Assembly (NCBI GenBank): GCA_050043005.1
Contig: JBHJIZ010000030.1
Coordinates: 1-64,000, forward strand
Direction: 5' to 3'
DNA: 64,000 bases
From: Thermohalobaculum sp050043005
GTDB taxonomy: Bacteria; Pseudomonadota; Alphaproteobacteria; Rhodobacterales; Rhodobacteraceae
Part shown: positions 34,071-42,173 of the stretch, one piece after another
Position numbering within the stretch: position 1 is the stretch's first letter
How the letters are laid out: each line of letters opens with the position of its first letter
Notes under the pieces: generated by a model
What the model was told of the DNA's origin: nothing
The model's input: the letters and a program-made list of their open reading frames with translations, nothing else
Databases searched by the model: none
Made by a program: the position numbers and the translations under genes

Positions 34071-35567
34071 ATGTCGATCGGCTTGCGACTGGATCTGCGT
34101 CAGACACAACAGCTTGTGATGACGCCGCAACTGCAACAGGCAATCAAGCTGTTGCAGATGTCGCATGGCGAACTCCAGGGCTTTATCGGGACAGAGGTCG
34201 AGAAGAACCCGCTGCTCGAGATGGAAGGCCAAACCGAAACGGATCCGACCGAATCTGCCTCTGACGATGAGCCAGAAACCGGGAACAACGCGGCACAAGA
34301 TGCCGGAGCGACCGAGATCGATACCCGGCAAGACGACTTGTCGCTTCTACGCGAGACCTACGACAGCGGTGTCCACATCTTGCTCGACGGATCACCCTCG
34401 GTTGGGCCAAGCCCATATCTCCGTACGGGCGCGGCCAACACTGTTGTCGGCAACGATACCGAGACGCGTCCGCTGGAAGAAAGGCTCTCAGGCCGGATTT
34501 CCCTCAGGGACCACCTGTTGCGCCAGATCGGCCAGGTTGCGGATCAGCCTGCAACCCTGCTGCTGGCAAAAGCGCTGGTCGATGAACTGGACGAGAACGG
34601 CTATCTGCGCACACCGCTTCAGGACATTGCGGAGCGGTTCTCGGTGTCACTGCTGACATGCGAGGACGCACTCGAGCTTTTGCAATCCTGCGAACCGACC
34701 GGTGTCGTGGCGCGCGGGCTTGCCGAATGCCTCGCCCTGCAATTGCACGAACGCAACCGGTACGACCCTGTCATCGCAAAGCTCCTTGAGAACCTGGACC
34801 TTCTCGCAGATGGGAAGCTGCAGAAACTCGCGCGCATCTGTGCCACCGGTGAAGATGAAATCCGCGACATGGTGCGCGAGCTTCGGGATCTCGACCCTCA
34901 TCCCTGCAGCACCTTCGATACCGAGGAACCCGAGACACTGATCCCGGATTTGCTCCTCAAACCACTCGACTGGGGCGGCTGGTCGGTCGAACTCAATCCC
35001 GACACCTTGCCAAAGGTGCTGATCGACAAGACCTACATGGCGCATATTGGAAAGGGCTGCGATGAAACCCGGCGATACCTGACCGAGTGCCATTCCAGCG
35101 CAAGCTGGCTGGTACGGAGCCTCGATCAACGGTCTCGTACGATCGTAACGATAGCATCCGAGATCGTTCGCCAGCAGGAAGCGTTCTTCCGGGACGGGAT
35201 TCACGGCCTGAAGCCGATGACGCTCAAGGACGTCGCGGATGCGGTAGGGATGCACGAATCCACCGCGAGTCGCGTGACGGCCAACAAGTATATCGCGACA
35301 GAGCGCGGTATCTTCGAGTTGCGCTTTTTCTTCACGAATGCTGTTGGCGGCAGTGGTGGCGATGTCGCGGCCGAGGCGGTGCGTCACCGCATTCAGAAGA
35401 TGGTCGATGAAGAGCCACGAACCGGTGTTCTGTCTGACGATGCGATCGTGACGGCGTTGCAAGGCGAAGGCATTAACATTGCACGACGAACTGTAGCTAA
35501 GTACCGGAAAAGCCTGAGAATTCCTTCGTCCTCGCAGCGCCGCCGCATAAAAGCGTCCAATCTCTGA
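34071..35567 (+). CDS. rpoN: RNA polymerase sigma-54 factor
   Basis: Sigma-54 directs transcription at -24/-12 promoters with enhancer-binding ATPases, classically nitrogen genes. 498 residues from ATG 34071 (MSIGLRLDLRQTQQLVMTPQ). Region I is glutamine- and leucine-rich (QLQQAIKLLQMSHGELQGF), an acidic region II follows (about 55-95), then the core-binding part, a helix-turn-helix (LKDVADAVGMHESTASRVTANK) and the RpoN box ARRTVAKYRKSLRIP near the end. The order lptB-rpoN-hpf-ptsN is the classical proteobacterial arrangement. Confidence 0.96.
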   Translation: MSIGLRLDLRQTQQLVMTPQLQQAIKLLQMSHGELQGFIGTEVEKNPLLEMEGQTETDPTESASDDEPETGNNAAQDAGATEIDTRQDDLSLLRETYDSGVHILLDGSPSVGPSPYLRTGAANTVVGNDTETRPLEERLSGRISLRDHLLRQIGQVADQPATLLLAKALVDELDENGYLRTPLQDIAERFSVSLLTCEDALELLQSCEPTGVVARGLAECLALQLHERNRYDPVIAKLLENLDLLADGKLQKLARICATGEDEIRDMVRELRDLDPHPCSTFDTEEPETLIPDLLLKPLDWGGWSVELNPDTLPKVLIDKTYMAHIGKGCDETRRYLTECHSSASWLVRSLDQRSRTIVTIASEIVRQQEAFFRDGIHGLKPMTLKDVADAVGMHESTASRVTANKYIATERGIFELRFFFTNAVGGSGGDVAAEAVRHRIQKMVDEEPRTGVLSDDAIVTALQGEGINIARRTVAKYRKSLRIPSSSQRRRIKASNL

Positions 35568-35667
35568 TCCATTAACCTCATCTTTTGGTTGCTAGTGCCC
35601 ATACCAATTGCGAGTATGGCGGTCTGAGTAGCGATGGCGGGGCGTCCCCGGCGGAGCGAAGGGTGTG

Positions 35668-35696
35668 TTGACATCCCGCCAGCCTGCCCATACGAA
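35668..35696 (+). promoter_or_regulatory. Candidate sigma-70 promoter upstream of hpf
   Basis: A perfect -35 hexamer TTGACA (35668-35673) is followed after 17 bases by TACGAA (35691-35696), about 92 bases before the hpf start, in the 220-base rpoN-hpf spacer. The -10 match is only partial, so this is a proposal. Confidence 0.4.
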
Positions 35697-35787
35697 GCGC
35701 GCTCGATTCCGGGGGCCTGCGAAGCCGGACCGGATTTGACATGGCGGGCCCCGCGAGCCGGACATACCGGTTCCGAACGGAGGACAT

Positions 35788-36366
35788 ATGCACATCCAGG
35801 TGAACGGCAAACAGATCGACATCGGCGATTCTCTTTCGAACCATGTCGAAAACAATCTTGCGGCCGCTGTTGGAAAATATTTCGACCGGCCAGCCGATGG
35901 TGTTGTGACGTTCTCCAAGGACGGTCACGCGTTTCGTTGCGACGCCACCGTTCATCTTGCGACTGGGCTGGTCGCGCAGTCGAGCGCCACGGCAAACGAG
36001 ATTTATGCGGCTTTTGACCAATCCGCCGATCGCATCGAGAAACAGATCCGTCGTTACAAGCGTCGCCTGCAGGACCACCACCGCAAACGGGAACGCCCGG
36101 TTGACGCAATGCCCGCCCCCGCTTATGTGCTCGACACGCAATCGAACGATGAAGACGAGCCGGAGACGCTGCAGCCCGTGATCGTCGCGGAGATGACGCA
36201 CCCGGTACAGGTTCTCAGTGTCGGCGAGGCCGTAATGCAGATGGAATTCGCGGATAAGGCTTTTCTGATTTTCCGGGACGACCAGACCAAGCGCGTCAAC
36301 ATCGTCTATCGGCGCGATGACGGCAATGTGGGCTGGGTGGATCCGGCCGAAGCCCCGGCAACCTGA
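35788..36366 (+). CDS. hpf: Ribosome hibernation promoting factor, long form
   Basis: Binds the 30S decoding region and drives 100S ribosome dimers in starvation. 192 residues: N-terminal HPF domain (MHIQVNGKQIDIGDSLSNHV to about residue 105), an acidic linker with DEDEPETLQ, and the C-terminal dimerisation domain (about 130-185, HPVQVLSVGEAVMQMEF, NIVYRRDDGNVGWVDP). This two-domain length marks the long HPF type. ATG 35788 follows GGAGGACAT. It lies between rpoN and ptsN, as in many proteobacteria. Confidence 0.95.
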   Translation: MHIQVNGKQIDIGDSLSNHVENNLAAAVGKYFDRPADGVVTFSKDGHAFRCDATVHLATGLVAQSSATANEIYAAFDQSADRIEKQIRRYKRRLQDHHRKRERPVDAMPAPAYVLDTQSNDEDEPETLQPVIVAEMTHPVQVLSVGEAVMQMEFADKAFLIFRDDQTKRVNIVYRRDDGNVGWVDPAEAPAT

Positions 36367-36407
36367 AATCTCCAACGCCAATCTGGTAACGGGATATTGG
36401 GTGGATA

Positions 36408-36872
36408 ATGGAGCTGGCTGATTTGGTTCGCAGTGACTGCACGCTGCCGTCGGTGAAAGCCGCGAGCAAGAAGCAGGTTCTCCAAGAGATCGCGCACAAG
36501 GCATCCGAGATTCACGGTTTGCATTGCGGAACAATCGTAAATGGCCTCGTCGCCCGCGAGAAACTTGGATCCACCGCCATGGGCGACGGCGTTGCGATAC
36601 CGCACGCCCGTATTGACGGGCTGGACAAGATCATCGGTCTGTTCGCGCGCCTTGAAAAGCCTGTGGATTTCGAAGCAGCCGACAGGCAGGGCGTCGATCT
36701 GATCTTTACCCTGCTGGCACCAGAGGCCGCCGGAGCCAACCACCTGCGCGCACTTGCCAAGGTCTCTCGATTAATGCGTGACGAGCAATTCCGCGCCAAG
36801 CTGCGGGGCTCGGACAATGCCGAGTCACTCCATGCGCTTTTAACGGAACATCAGGCATCGCGCGCCGCCTGA
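36408..36872 (+). CDS. ptsN: PTS IIA-like nitrogen regulatory protein PtsN (EIIA-Ntr)
   Basis: Phosphoacceptor of the nitrogen PTS (PtsP-PtsO-PtsN), a regulator of potassium and nitrogen metabolism without sugar transport. 154 residues, a single EIIA-2 domain. The phosphorylated histidine is His66 in MGDGVAIPHARI, with downstream LIFTLLAPEAAGANHLRALA. It starts 41 bases after hpf and probably shares its transcript. PtsP and PtsO genes are not in the window. Confidence 0.95.
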   Translation: MELADLVRSDCTLPSVKAASKKQVLQEIAHKASEIHGLHCGTIVNGLVAREKLGSTAMGDGVAIPHARIDGLDKIIGLFARLEKPVDFEAADRQGVDLIFTLLAPEAAGANHLRALAKVSRLMRDEQFRAKLRGSDNAESLHALLTEHQASRAA

Positions 36873-36911
36873 ACGGCGCCACTAGATTGTGAGGGGCACT
36901 GCCACCACAGG

Positions 36912-37124
36912 TTAGTGCGTGCTTACTGGGATCAGGTCGTTCTTTCGCGCCAGCGCAAAGGCGACACTTCGATCCTCGGTCAATGCAAGCTGATTTCCCT
37001 CCGGATCGTGGAGGGAGAAGAACTTGCCTGGTGCGTTCTTCAGGTGATCCGGCAATGCCTCGCGATCGGCCTCACGCACATAGACAATAGGCTTTCCAGA
37101 TTTGACGTTCTCAAACGGTTTCAT
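36912..37124 (-). CDS. DUF1150 family protein
   Basis: 70 residues, soluble. The core IVYVREADREALPDHL, then FFSLHDPEGNQLALTEDRS and a C-terminal FALARKNDLIPVS matches the DUF1150 pattern, a small alphaproteobacterial family commonly found next to small heat-shock proteins. It lies 18 bases downstream of the Hsp20 gene on the same strand, so both are likely heat-induced together. Biochemical function is not known. Convergent with ptsN across 39 bases. Confidence 0.85.
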   Translation of the reverse strand: MKPFENVKSGKPIVYVREADREALPDHLKNAPGKFFSLHDPEGNQLALTEDRSVAFALARKNDLIPVSTH

Positions 37125-37142
37125 ACGTCCTCCTGCTCCTTA

Positions 37143-37559
37143 CTACGCCCCGGTGCCGATCTTGATCTGCTGCACCACCACATCCGGCTTGCGCCGAAGC
37201 AGATCGATGTGCAGCAACCCGCAATCGAGGCTTGCCTCGGCCACCTCGACACGGTCGGCTAAGACAAAACTGCGCTGGAACTGCCGCGCGGCAATCCCGC
37301 GGTGCAGAAAGGTTCGCTGATCGTCATCCTCGGCCTGTCTACCGCGAACGATCAAATGTCCGTCTTCCAGCGTGATCGAAAGGTCGTCTTCAGAGAACCC
37401 GGCCACAGCGAGTGTGATCCGAAACGCGTCGTCGCTGCGCTGTTCGATGTTGTAGGGCGGGTATCCGTCGGACCCTGCCTTTGCCGTGCGTTCCACCAGT
37501 TGATCGAGTTGCTCGAAACCAACCAGGAGTGGATGCGACGTGAACGATATGCGCGACAT
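37143..37559 (-). CDS. Small heat-shock protein Hsp20 (IbpA-like)
   Basis: ATP-independent holdase chaperone. 138 residues: N-terminal VGFEQLDQLVERTA, then the alpha-crystallin domain (about 33-128: YPPYNIEQRSDDAFRITLAV, GFSEDDLSITLEDGHLIVRG, HRGIAARQFQRSFVLAD). The C-terminal I-x-I motif appears as IKIG. The pairing with DUF1150 is typical of alphaproteobacteria. ATG 37557-37559. The 400-base region upstream should hold its promoter; no clear RpoH site was identified. Confidence 0.93.
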   Translation of the reverse strand: MSRISFTSHPLLVGFEQLDQLVERTAKAGSDGYPPYNIEQRSDDAFRITLAVAGFSEDDLSITLEDGHLIVRGRQAEDDDQRTFLHRGIAARQFQRSFVLADRVEVAEASLDCGLLHIDLLRRKPDVVVQQIKIGTGA

Positions 37560-37961
37560 GTGCCGAGCGTCCTTATCAAAGCGACCTCACAAATGCGGCC
37601 CGCCAGGCAGCACCGCACTGGAGTAAAAATGGGGGCGTCTCAGCCGAATTCAATCCCGCATTGCGAAGGCGCAAAGGTTCAGATCGCAGAGCTACCGCTG
37701 ACTTTGCTCCGGGTCGTGCCGTGCATGAAAATGCAGTGTTGTCGTCCAAAAGCCTGCTTTAACGAGATGTCGAACGCCCGTAATCGCGTGTTCTCCTGAC
37801 CACCCTCGATCTGCACCGAGATGATCTGATCATTCTCGCATGCTTTACCTTCGACAATCAGAGAAACGTTGACGACAGTCCCGCTAGAAAGAGCGCGCGC
37901 AGGGTTTCCGCTCGTCGGTTTGGTGGGTACTCGGCTGAAGACCTACGCGCGAACCTTACTG
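37560..37961. other. 402-base gap between hsp20 and pyrE; possible gene remnant
   Basis: No confident gene. On the minus strand one frame is open from about 37943 to a TGA near 37678 (roughly 88 codons) and reads protein-like, for example VNVSLIVEGKACEND and QAFGRQHCIFMHGTTRS, but it lacks a plausible start codon or ribosome site near its beginning. It could be the degraded end of a gene or chance. The hsp20 promoter must also lie here. Confidence 0.35.
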
Positions 37962-38657
37962 TCAGATCGAGGTTTCGCCCTTTCCACCATGTGATTGGGA
38001 CCAGGGAAGCGGATCTTTAAGAAACGCCTCCACTTCATCCATCACGGCCGGGTCGAAGTAGCCCCCTGCTCGCGCTGCTGACAGGACGTCACGCCACGTC
38101 GCCAAGTAGTGCAGCTTAATCCCGTGCTCGGCCAATCGATCCGGCACATCTGGGAAGATATCATAATAGAAGACCACGATGGTGTGTGCGCATTCGGCCC
38201 CGGCCTCTCGCAACGCCTCGACGAAATTGACCTTCGACCCGCCATCGGTCGTGAGGTCTTCCACCAACAAGACCCGCTGACCTTCGCGAATATCGCCCTC
38301 GATCCGCGCGTCGCGACCGAAGCCCTTGGGTTTCTTGCGGACATACTGCATCGGCAGGGCCAGCCGGTCGGCAATCCAGGCCGCGAACGGAATCCCGGCT
38401 GTCTCGCCACCTGCCACGGCATCGAACCGCTCAAAACCCGCATCGCGCGCCAGGATTGAACAGGCATAATCCATGCAGGCCGATCGAATGCGCGGATACG
38501 ATATTAGTTTGCGGCAATCGATATAGACCGGGCTCGCCATGCCTGACGTCAGCATGAAGGGCGGCTCGGCCCGGAAATGGACCGCACCGATCTCCAACAG
38601 CATCCGCGCGACCTGCTCGGCAATCAGAGTACGCTCTGGAAAAGATGTCTGGATCAT
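37962..38657 (-). CDS. pyrE: Orotate phosphoribosyltransferase
   Basis: Joins orotate and PRPP to form OMP in pyrimidine synthesis. 231 residues from ATG 38655-38657 (MIQTSFPERTLIAEQ). The PRPP-binding loop is VLLVEDLTTDGGSKVNF, and the catalytic lysine loop is VRKKPKGFGRDARIEG. The start overlaps the pyrC stop as ATGA (38654-38657), so pyrC and pyrE are translationally coupled, the downstream gene being pyrE. Confidence 0.95.
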   Translation of the reverse strand: MIQTSFPERTLIAEQVARMLLEIGAVHFRAEPPFMLTSGMASPVYIDCRKLISYPRIRSACMDYACSILARDAGFERFDAVAGGETAGIPFAAWIADRLALPMQYVRKKPKGFGRDARIEGDIREGQRVLLVEDLTTDGGSKVNFVEALREAGAECAHTIVVFYYDIFPDVPDRLAEHGIKLHYLATWRDVLSAARAGGYFDPAVMDEVEAFLKDPLPWSQSHGGKGETSI

Positions 38658-39709
38658 ACCTTGGTCTCGATCTGCCAATGGATCGGAAATCCGGGGTCGA
38701 ACACTGTGATGTCCCCTGCCCCGGTTGGGATCTTGTCGGGATAGACGACCGGATCGTCCGACCGCACCAGCACAATCGTGTCTTCTGCGATCGCCTCACC
38801 GTAAAAAGCCGCGCCATGTCGCGACACGAACCCCTCCAGCTTATCCAGCGCATCCTCTTCTTCGAACACGTGGGCCAGGCAAGGGATATTGTTCACGGCG
38901 GTAAAGCATCCGGCGCAACCACACGCGGTCTCCTTTGTCGGATCGACGTGCGGGGCACTGTCGGTGCCGGAGAAGAACCGCGGATCGCCCGACACGGCAG
39001 CCGCGCGCAGGGCCAATCGATGTTCCTCGCGTTTGAGGATCGGCAGGCAGTAGTAGTGGGGACGGATCCCGCCGACGAGCAGATCGTTGCGATTGAGAAT
39101 GAGGTGGTGCGTGGTCAGCGTCGCGGCCAGCCCATCGTCGACAGAGCGTACATAGTCCACACCGTCTTTGGTCGTCACATGTTCCATCACGACCCGCAGT
39201 TCAGGCACCCGACGCCGCACGGGATCGAGAACCCGCTCGATGAACACGGCCTCCCGGTCGAAGATGTCGACCTCCGGATCGGTTACTTCGCCATGGACAC
39301 ATAACGGGAGACCAAGTTCGGCCATGGTTTCGAGCACGGGTGTTACCTTGTCGAAATCCCGGACACCGCTGTCCGAGTTGGTCGTGGCACCGGCGGGATA
39401 GAGCTTGAGCGCCCTGACAAGGCCGGATGTGGCGCCGCGTGCGACGTCCTCTGGATCTGAGGCTTCGGTTAGATACAGCGTCATCAATGGCACAAATGCC
39501 GAACCGCCAGGCAACTCTGCCAAAATGCGCTCACGGTAGGCGGATGCGTCAGCGCTGGTCACAACGGGCGGCACGAGGTTCGGCATTATGATTGCGCGAC
39601 CGATATGGTTCGCCGATTGCCCTAGGACGCCCGCCAAAACAGCCCCATCGCGCAAATGCAGATGCCAGTCGTCTGGCCGTCGAATTTCCAAGCTGTCTGT
39701 CAAGAACAT
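38654..39709 (-). CDS. pyrC: Dihydroorotase
   Basis: Zinc amidohydrolase that cyclises carbamoyl aspartate. 351 residues from ATG 39707-39709 (MFLTDSLEIRRPDDWH); the frame is open 20 codons further up. Metal-binding HLHLRDG follows the start, the carboxylated lysine is in RALKLYPAGATTNSD, with further histidines in CVHGEVTD and VMEHVTTKDG. The length and motifs fit the E. coli PyrC class, not the larger PyrC/AllB class. Cotranscribed with pyrE. Confidence 0.95.
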   Translation of the reverse strand: MFLTDSLEIRRPDDWHLHLRDGAVLAGVLGQSANHIGRAIIMPNLVPPVVTSADASAYRERILAELPGGSAFVPLMTLYLTEASDPEDVARGATSGLVRALKLYPAGATTNSDSGVRDFDKVTPVLETMAELGLPLCVHGEVTDPEVDIFDREAVFIERVLDPVRRRVPELRVVMEHVTTKDGVDYVRSVDDGLAATLTTHHLILNRNDLLVGGIRPHYYCLPILKREEHRLALRAAAVSGDPRFFSGTDSAPHVDPTKETACGCAGCFTAVNNIPCLAHVFEEEDALDKLEGFVSRHGAAFYGEAIAEDTIVLVRSDDPVVYPDKIPTGAGDITVFDPGFPIHWQIETKV

Positions 39710-39784
39710 CCCCCAAGACCACGCGTGTTGTGTTACCGGATGCTTAGACAGGCCACAGATCCGCCGCAAGGTTTGCCGGTCACA

Positions 39785-40627
39785 TCATCCCGAAGGTGCG
39801 GCTGGCTCGGGGGTCTTGCACTGCGCGCGCGGACCGCTCAGCACCCCACAAATCGTCTCGGCAGCAACAATGGCATCCAGGACCTTCACGACATAATCTC
39901 GTGTTTCGGCATAGGGTGGAACGCCTTTGTGCTTTCGCACCGCGCCTTCGCCCGCGTTGTAACCAGCCAATGCCAACATGGCGTCGCCGTCAAACTCGCG
40001 AAGCAACCAGTCAAGATAAGCGGCGCCACCGTTGATGTTCTGGCCCGCATCATACGCATTGCGCACACCAAACCGGCTCGCGGTCGCCGGTATCAGCTGC
40101 ATCAAACCCTGCGCGCCCTTGTGACTGCGGGCTTTCTGTTTCCCCGCCGATTCGACCGAGATAACCGCAAGGATCAACGCTTCGCTCAATCGATTCGCCC
40201 GACTGGCTTGCGCTATTTCCCGGGCGAACCGGGACTTAATGCTTGAGAGGCTCTCGACACCGGCGGCGCCGTTTCCCTTCGAGCGCCACTGCTTCACGCT
40301 GCTCAAGGCTTCGTTCCAACGCGCCTTTGACGCCGCAGAGATGGCGGTCGAGTGCTCGTTCCAGAACCAGGCATAGTTCTGCTTCCGACGCTTCTTTTGT
40401 CTGGCCTGGCGCTCGGCAGGCCGTTCGCCGGGATTATAGAGCCGCCGACCCGCGCCCGCGCGCGGCGGCTTGATGGTGCGAAGACGCTTTTGCCCCGGAC
40501 GCACACCTTGTTTTAAGAAAGCAGCGTGAGCGCCTGATTCGCTCAACGGTACAAAATCCCACCCGGGAATCATCAGAATCGCGACGGCGACAAGTATGAT
40601 GCTCCGGCGTCGCCACATTCCCGCCAT
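39785..40627 (-). CDS. Lytic transglycosylase, SLT domain
   Basis: Cleaves peptidoglycan glycan strands with formation of 1,6-anhydromuramic acid. 280 residues from ATG 40625-40627 with GAGG upstream. An N-terminal signal or anchor (SIILVAVAILMIPGWDFV) is followed by a basic linker, then the SLT domain (about 140-265): catalytic glutamate in LAVISVESAGKQKARS, then GAQGLMQLIPATASRFGV, and LALAGYNAGEGAV. It lies just upstream of, and divergent from, the tad pilus locus (start-to-start 262 bases), so it could help open the wall for the pilus machine, though that is inference. Confidence 0.9.
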   Translation of the reverse strand: MAGMWRRRSIILVAVAILMIPGWDFVPLSESGAHAAFLKQGVRPGQKRLRTIKPPRAGAGRRLYNPGERPAERQARQKKRRKQNYAWFWNEHSTAISAASKARWNEALSSVKQWRSKGNGAAGVESLSSIKSRFAREIAQASRANRLSEALILAVISVESAGKQKARSHKGAQGLMQLIPATASRFGVRNAYDAGQNINGGAAYLDWLLREFDGDAMLALAGYNAGEGAVRKHKGVPPYAETRDYVVKVLDAIVAAETICGVLSGPRAQCKTPEPAAPSG

Positions 40628-40682
40628 TATTCGCCTCTTTATCTCCGCAGTCTCTGGATGCGCGGCCACGTTGTGTCCCTAT

Positions 40683-40750
40683 TTGTTCGCAAATTGGGTT
40701 AACCTTTGCTCCTGATTTAATTTTTTCCAATCTTTCTTTTGCGCGAACAA
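40683..40750. repeat. 8-base inverted repeat in the lytic transglycosylase/pilin divergent spacer
   Basis: TTGTTCGC (40683-40690) and GCGAACAA (40743-40750) flank an AT-rich stretch containing the palindrome GGTTAACC (40697-40704). Just downstream, TTGCGC (40739-40744), 16 bases, then TATCGC (40761-40766) could be a weak pilin promoter. A role in control of the pilus locus is a guess. Confidence 0.35.
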
Positions 40751-40889
40751 GTTTTCTTGCTATCGCTATCCGTGCAGGACGGAGGCAGGTAATACTCGTC
40801 CATCGCTCTTACCAAGACGGTCGAGAGCACTGTGGCCCAGGGGTGGTCCGGGGTCTGTAACTGGGAACTGAGCATCTGGAGGGCTCATC

Positions 40890-41153
40890 ATGCTCAAGAA
40901 GTTTATCAATGACGAAGCTGGCGCCGTGACCATCGACTGGGTTGCGCTGACCGCTGGCATTCTTCTGCTCGGCATCGCCGTGGTGTACGGCATCTTCGAA
41001 GGTGGTGTCTCTGACTTGGCGACGAGCATCAACTCAAATCTGGCGGGTGCTGTCAGCGTACCTACCGATCTCTCAACGCCGAGCCAATCCGATTTTAGCG
41101 GCGGCGGTACTGATGGTGGTGGCGCTGATCCAGCGGAGCCAACAGATCCATAA
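40890..41153 (+). CDS. Flp/Tad-type IVb pilin, divergent
   Basis: The major pilin candidate. 87 residues: short basic leader MLKKFINDEAG, likely cleavage after Gly11, then the hydrophobic helix AVTIDWVALTAGILLLGIAV. Position +5 of the mature protein is Asp and +6 is Trp in place of the usual Glu-Tyr, a variant that seems typical of Rhodobacterales. The C-terminal 40 residues are Ser/Thr-, Gly- and Pro-rich (SGGGTDGGGADPAEPT). A ribosome site GGAGG precedes ATG 40890. A strong terminator follows the stop, which would keep pilin mRNA high relative to the downstream tad genes. Confidence 0.85.
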   Translation: MLKKFINDEAGAVTIDWVALTAGILLLGIAVVYGIFEGGVSDLATSINSNLAGAVSVPTDLSTPSQSDFSGGGTDGGGADPAEPTDP

Positions 41154-41176
41154 GTCAGATTTGGCTTGATAATATA

Positions 41177-41209
41177 CCGGGCCCGTCGAAAGGTGGGTTC
41201 GGTTTTTTT
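41177..41209 (+). terminator. Rho-independent terminator/attenuator after the pilin gene
   Basis: A 9-base stem (41177-41185 CCGGGCCCG with 41194-41202 TGGGTTCGG, three G-U pairs) with an 8-base loop is followed directly by seven Ts (41203-41209). It lies 24 bases past the pilin stop and 19 bases before cpaB, so partial read-through would set the pilin to machinery ratio. Confidence 0.8.
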
Positions 41210-41227
41210 CTTGTTTAGGGATTCATT

Positions 41228-42052
41228 GTGCGCATCATCGCCTTGATCTTTGTTGTCTTTGGAATTGCTCTGGCAGGAGGAGCGACTTTTTTTGCGTCCG
41301 AGTATTTCCAAAGATTGCAGGTGAACGTGGCGCAGTCTGATGCAGCGCCAAGAACTGTTCGCATTGTCGCTGCGCGAGGTAAGCTGACATACGGTGATCA
41401 GATCGACATCAAGAATGCGGATGAGCTTCTGCAATGGATCGATTGGCCCGCAGATGCAGTCCCAGAGGGTTCTTTTCTGAACGCAGAAGATCTTTTCGGC
41501 GCCGGAAATGTCGAGACCCGCACAATCCTGCGAGGGATCGAGCCGGGCGAGCTGGTGCTGGAGGCAAAAATCTCGGGCTTTGGTGGGAGCGTTCGCGTCG
41601 CATCACAAGTAACCTCGGGCAAGCGGGCTTTCACAATTCCGATTGACGCTGTTCGCGGTGTTGCAGGTTTCATCACGCCGGGCGACCGGGTTGACATTCT
41701 TTTGACCCGCAAGATCAATCGCGACCCGGTGACGAGCATCATATTGCAAGACATACAGGTGATTGCGACGGATCAGAGCGCTGACCGAGAAAGCACTGAT
41801 GCCAAAGTGGCTCGCACTGCAACGGTTGAAGTAGACCCGACACAGGCGGCTAAACTAACGCTTGCACAATCCGTCGGAAAACTGACCCTGACCTTGCGCG
41901 GTATGGACGAGGCTATTGATGCTGACGTGAAACCGATCGGCTTGGAGGATTTGCCTGCGCAACCTGTGAAGCCAAAGGCAGCGCCTGCGCAAAAACGTAC
42001 GACAGTGCGCGTGCGACGTGCGGGCCAAGCACAGGACATCAGGGTCGACTGA
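41228..42052 (+). CDS. cpaB: Flp pilus assembly protein CpaB/RcpC
   Basis: Periplasmic Tad component thought to act with the secretin. 274 residues from GTG 41228 with AGGGA upstream. N-terminal membrane segment (ALIFVVFGIALAGGATFF), then a SAF-like domain (about 45-110: VRIVAARGKLTYGDQIDI) and the RcpC/CpaB domain (about 130-235: KRAFTIPIDAVRGVAGFITP, GDRVDILLT, ATVEVDPTQAAKLTLAQSVG). The basic C-terminal tail (KRTTVRVRRAG) might touch peptidoglycan or the secretin. Confidence 0.9.
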   Translation: MRIIALIFVVFGIALAGGATFFASEYFQRLQVNVAQSDAAPRTVRIVAARGKLTYGDQIDIKNADELLQWIDWPADAVPEGSFLNAEDLFGAGNVETRTILRGIEPGELVLEAKISGFGGSVRVASQVTSGKRAFTIPIDAVRGVAGFITPGDRVDILLTRKINRDPVTSIILQDIQVIATDQSADRESTDAKVARTATVEVDPTQAAKLTLAQSVGKLTLTLRGMDEAIDADVKPIGLEDLPAQPVKPKAAPAQKRTTVRVRRAGQAQDIRVD

Positions 42053-42173
42053 GTAGGTACACGTGTAAGTTAAGTTTAGCACTAACTTTCTATTGCAATG
42101 ACTTGATTCAAACTGCGTTTAGGCGGTAGCTTTCCGTCGGAACGGGGCTGTGCGCAGATAACGCGCGCAAAAA

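Noticed and set aside
35568..35787. A tRNA or small RNA in the rpoN-hpf spacer
   Set aside because: A T-loop-like GCTCGATTCC was noticed, but no acceptor, D-arm or anticodon stem could be folded around it.
42053..42173. The palindrome TACACGTGTA and a weak hairpin after cpaB as a LuxR-type operator or terminator
   Set aside because: The palindrome is only 10 bases and lies within the operon; the hairpin stem is weak with no U-run.
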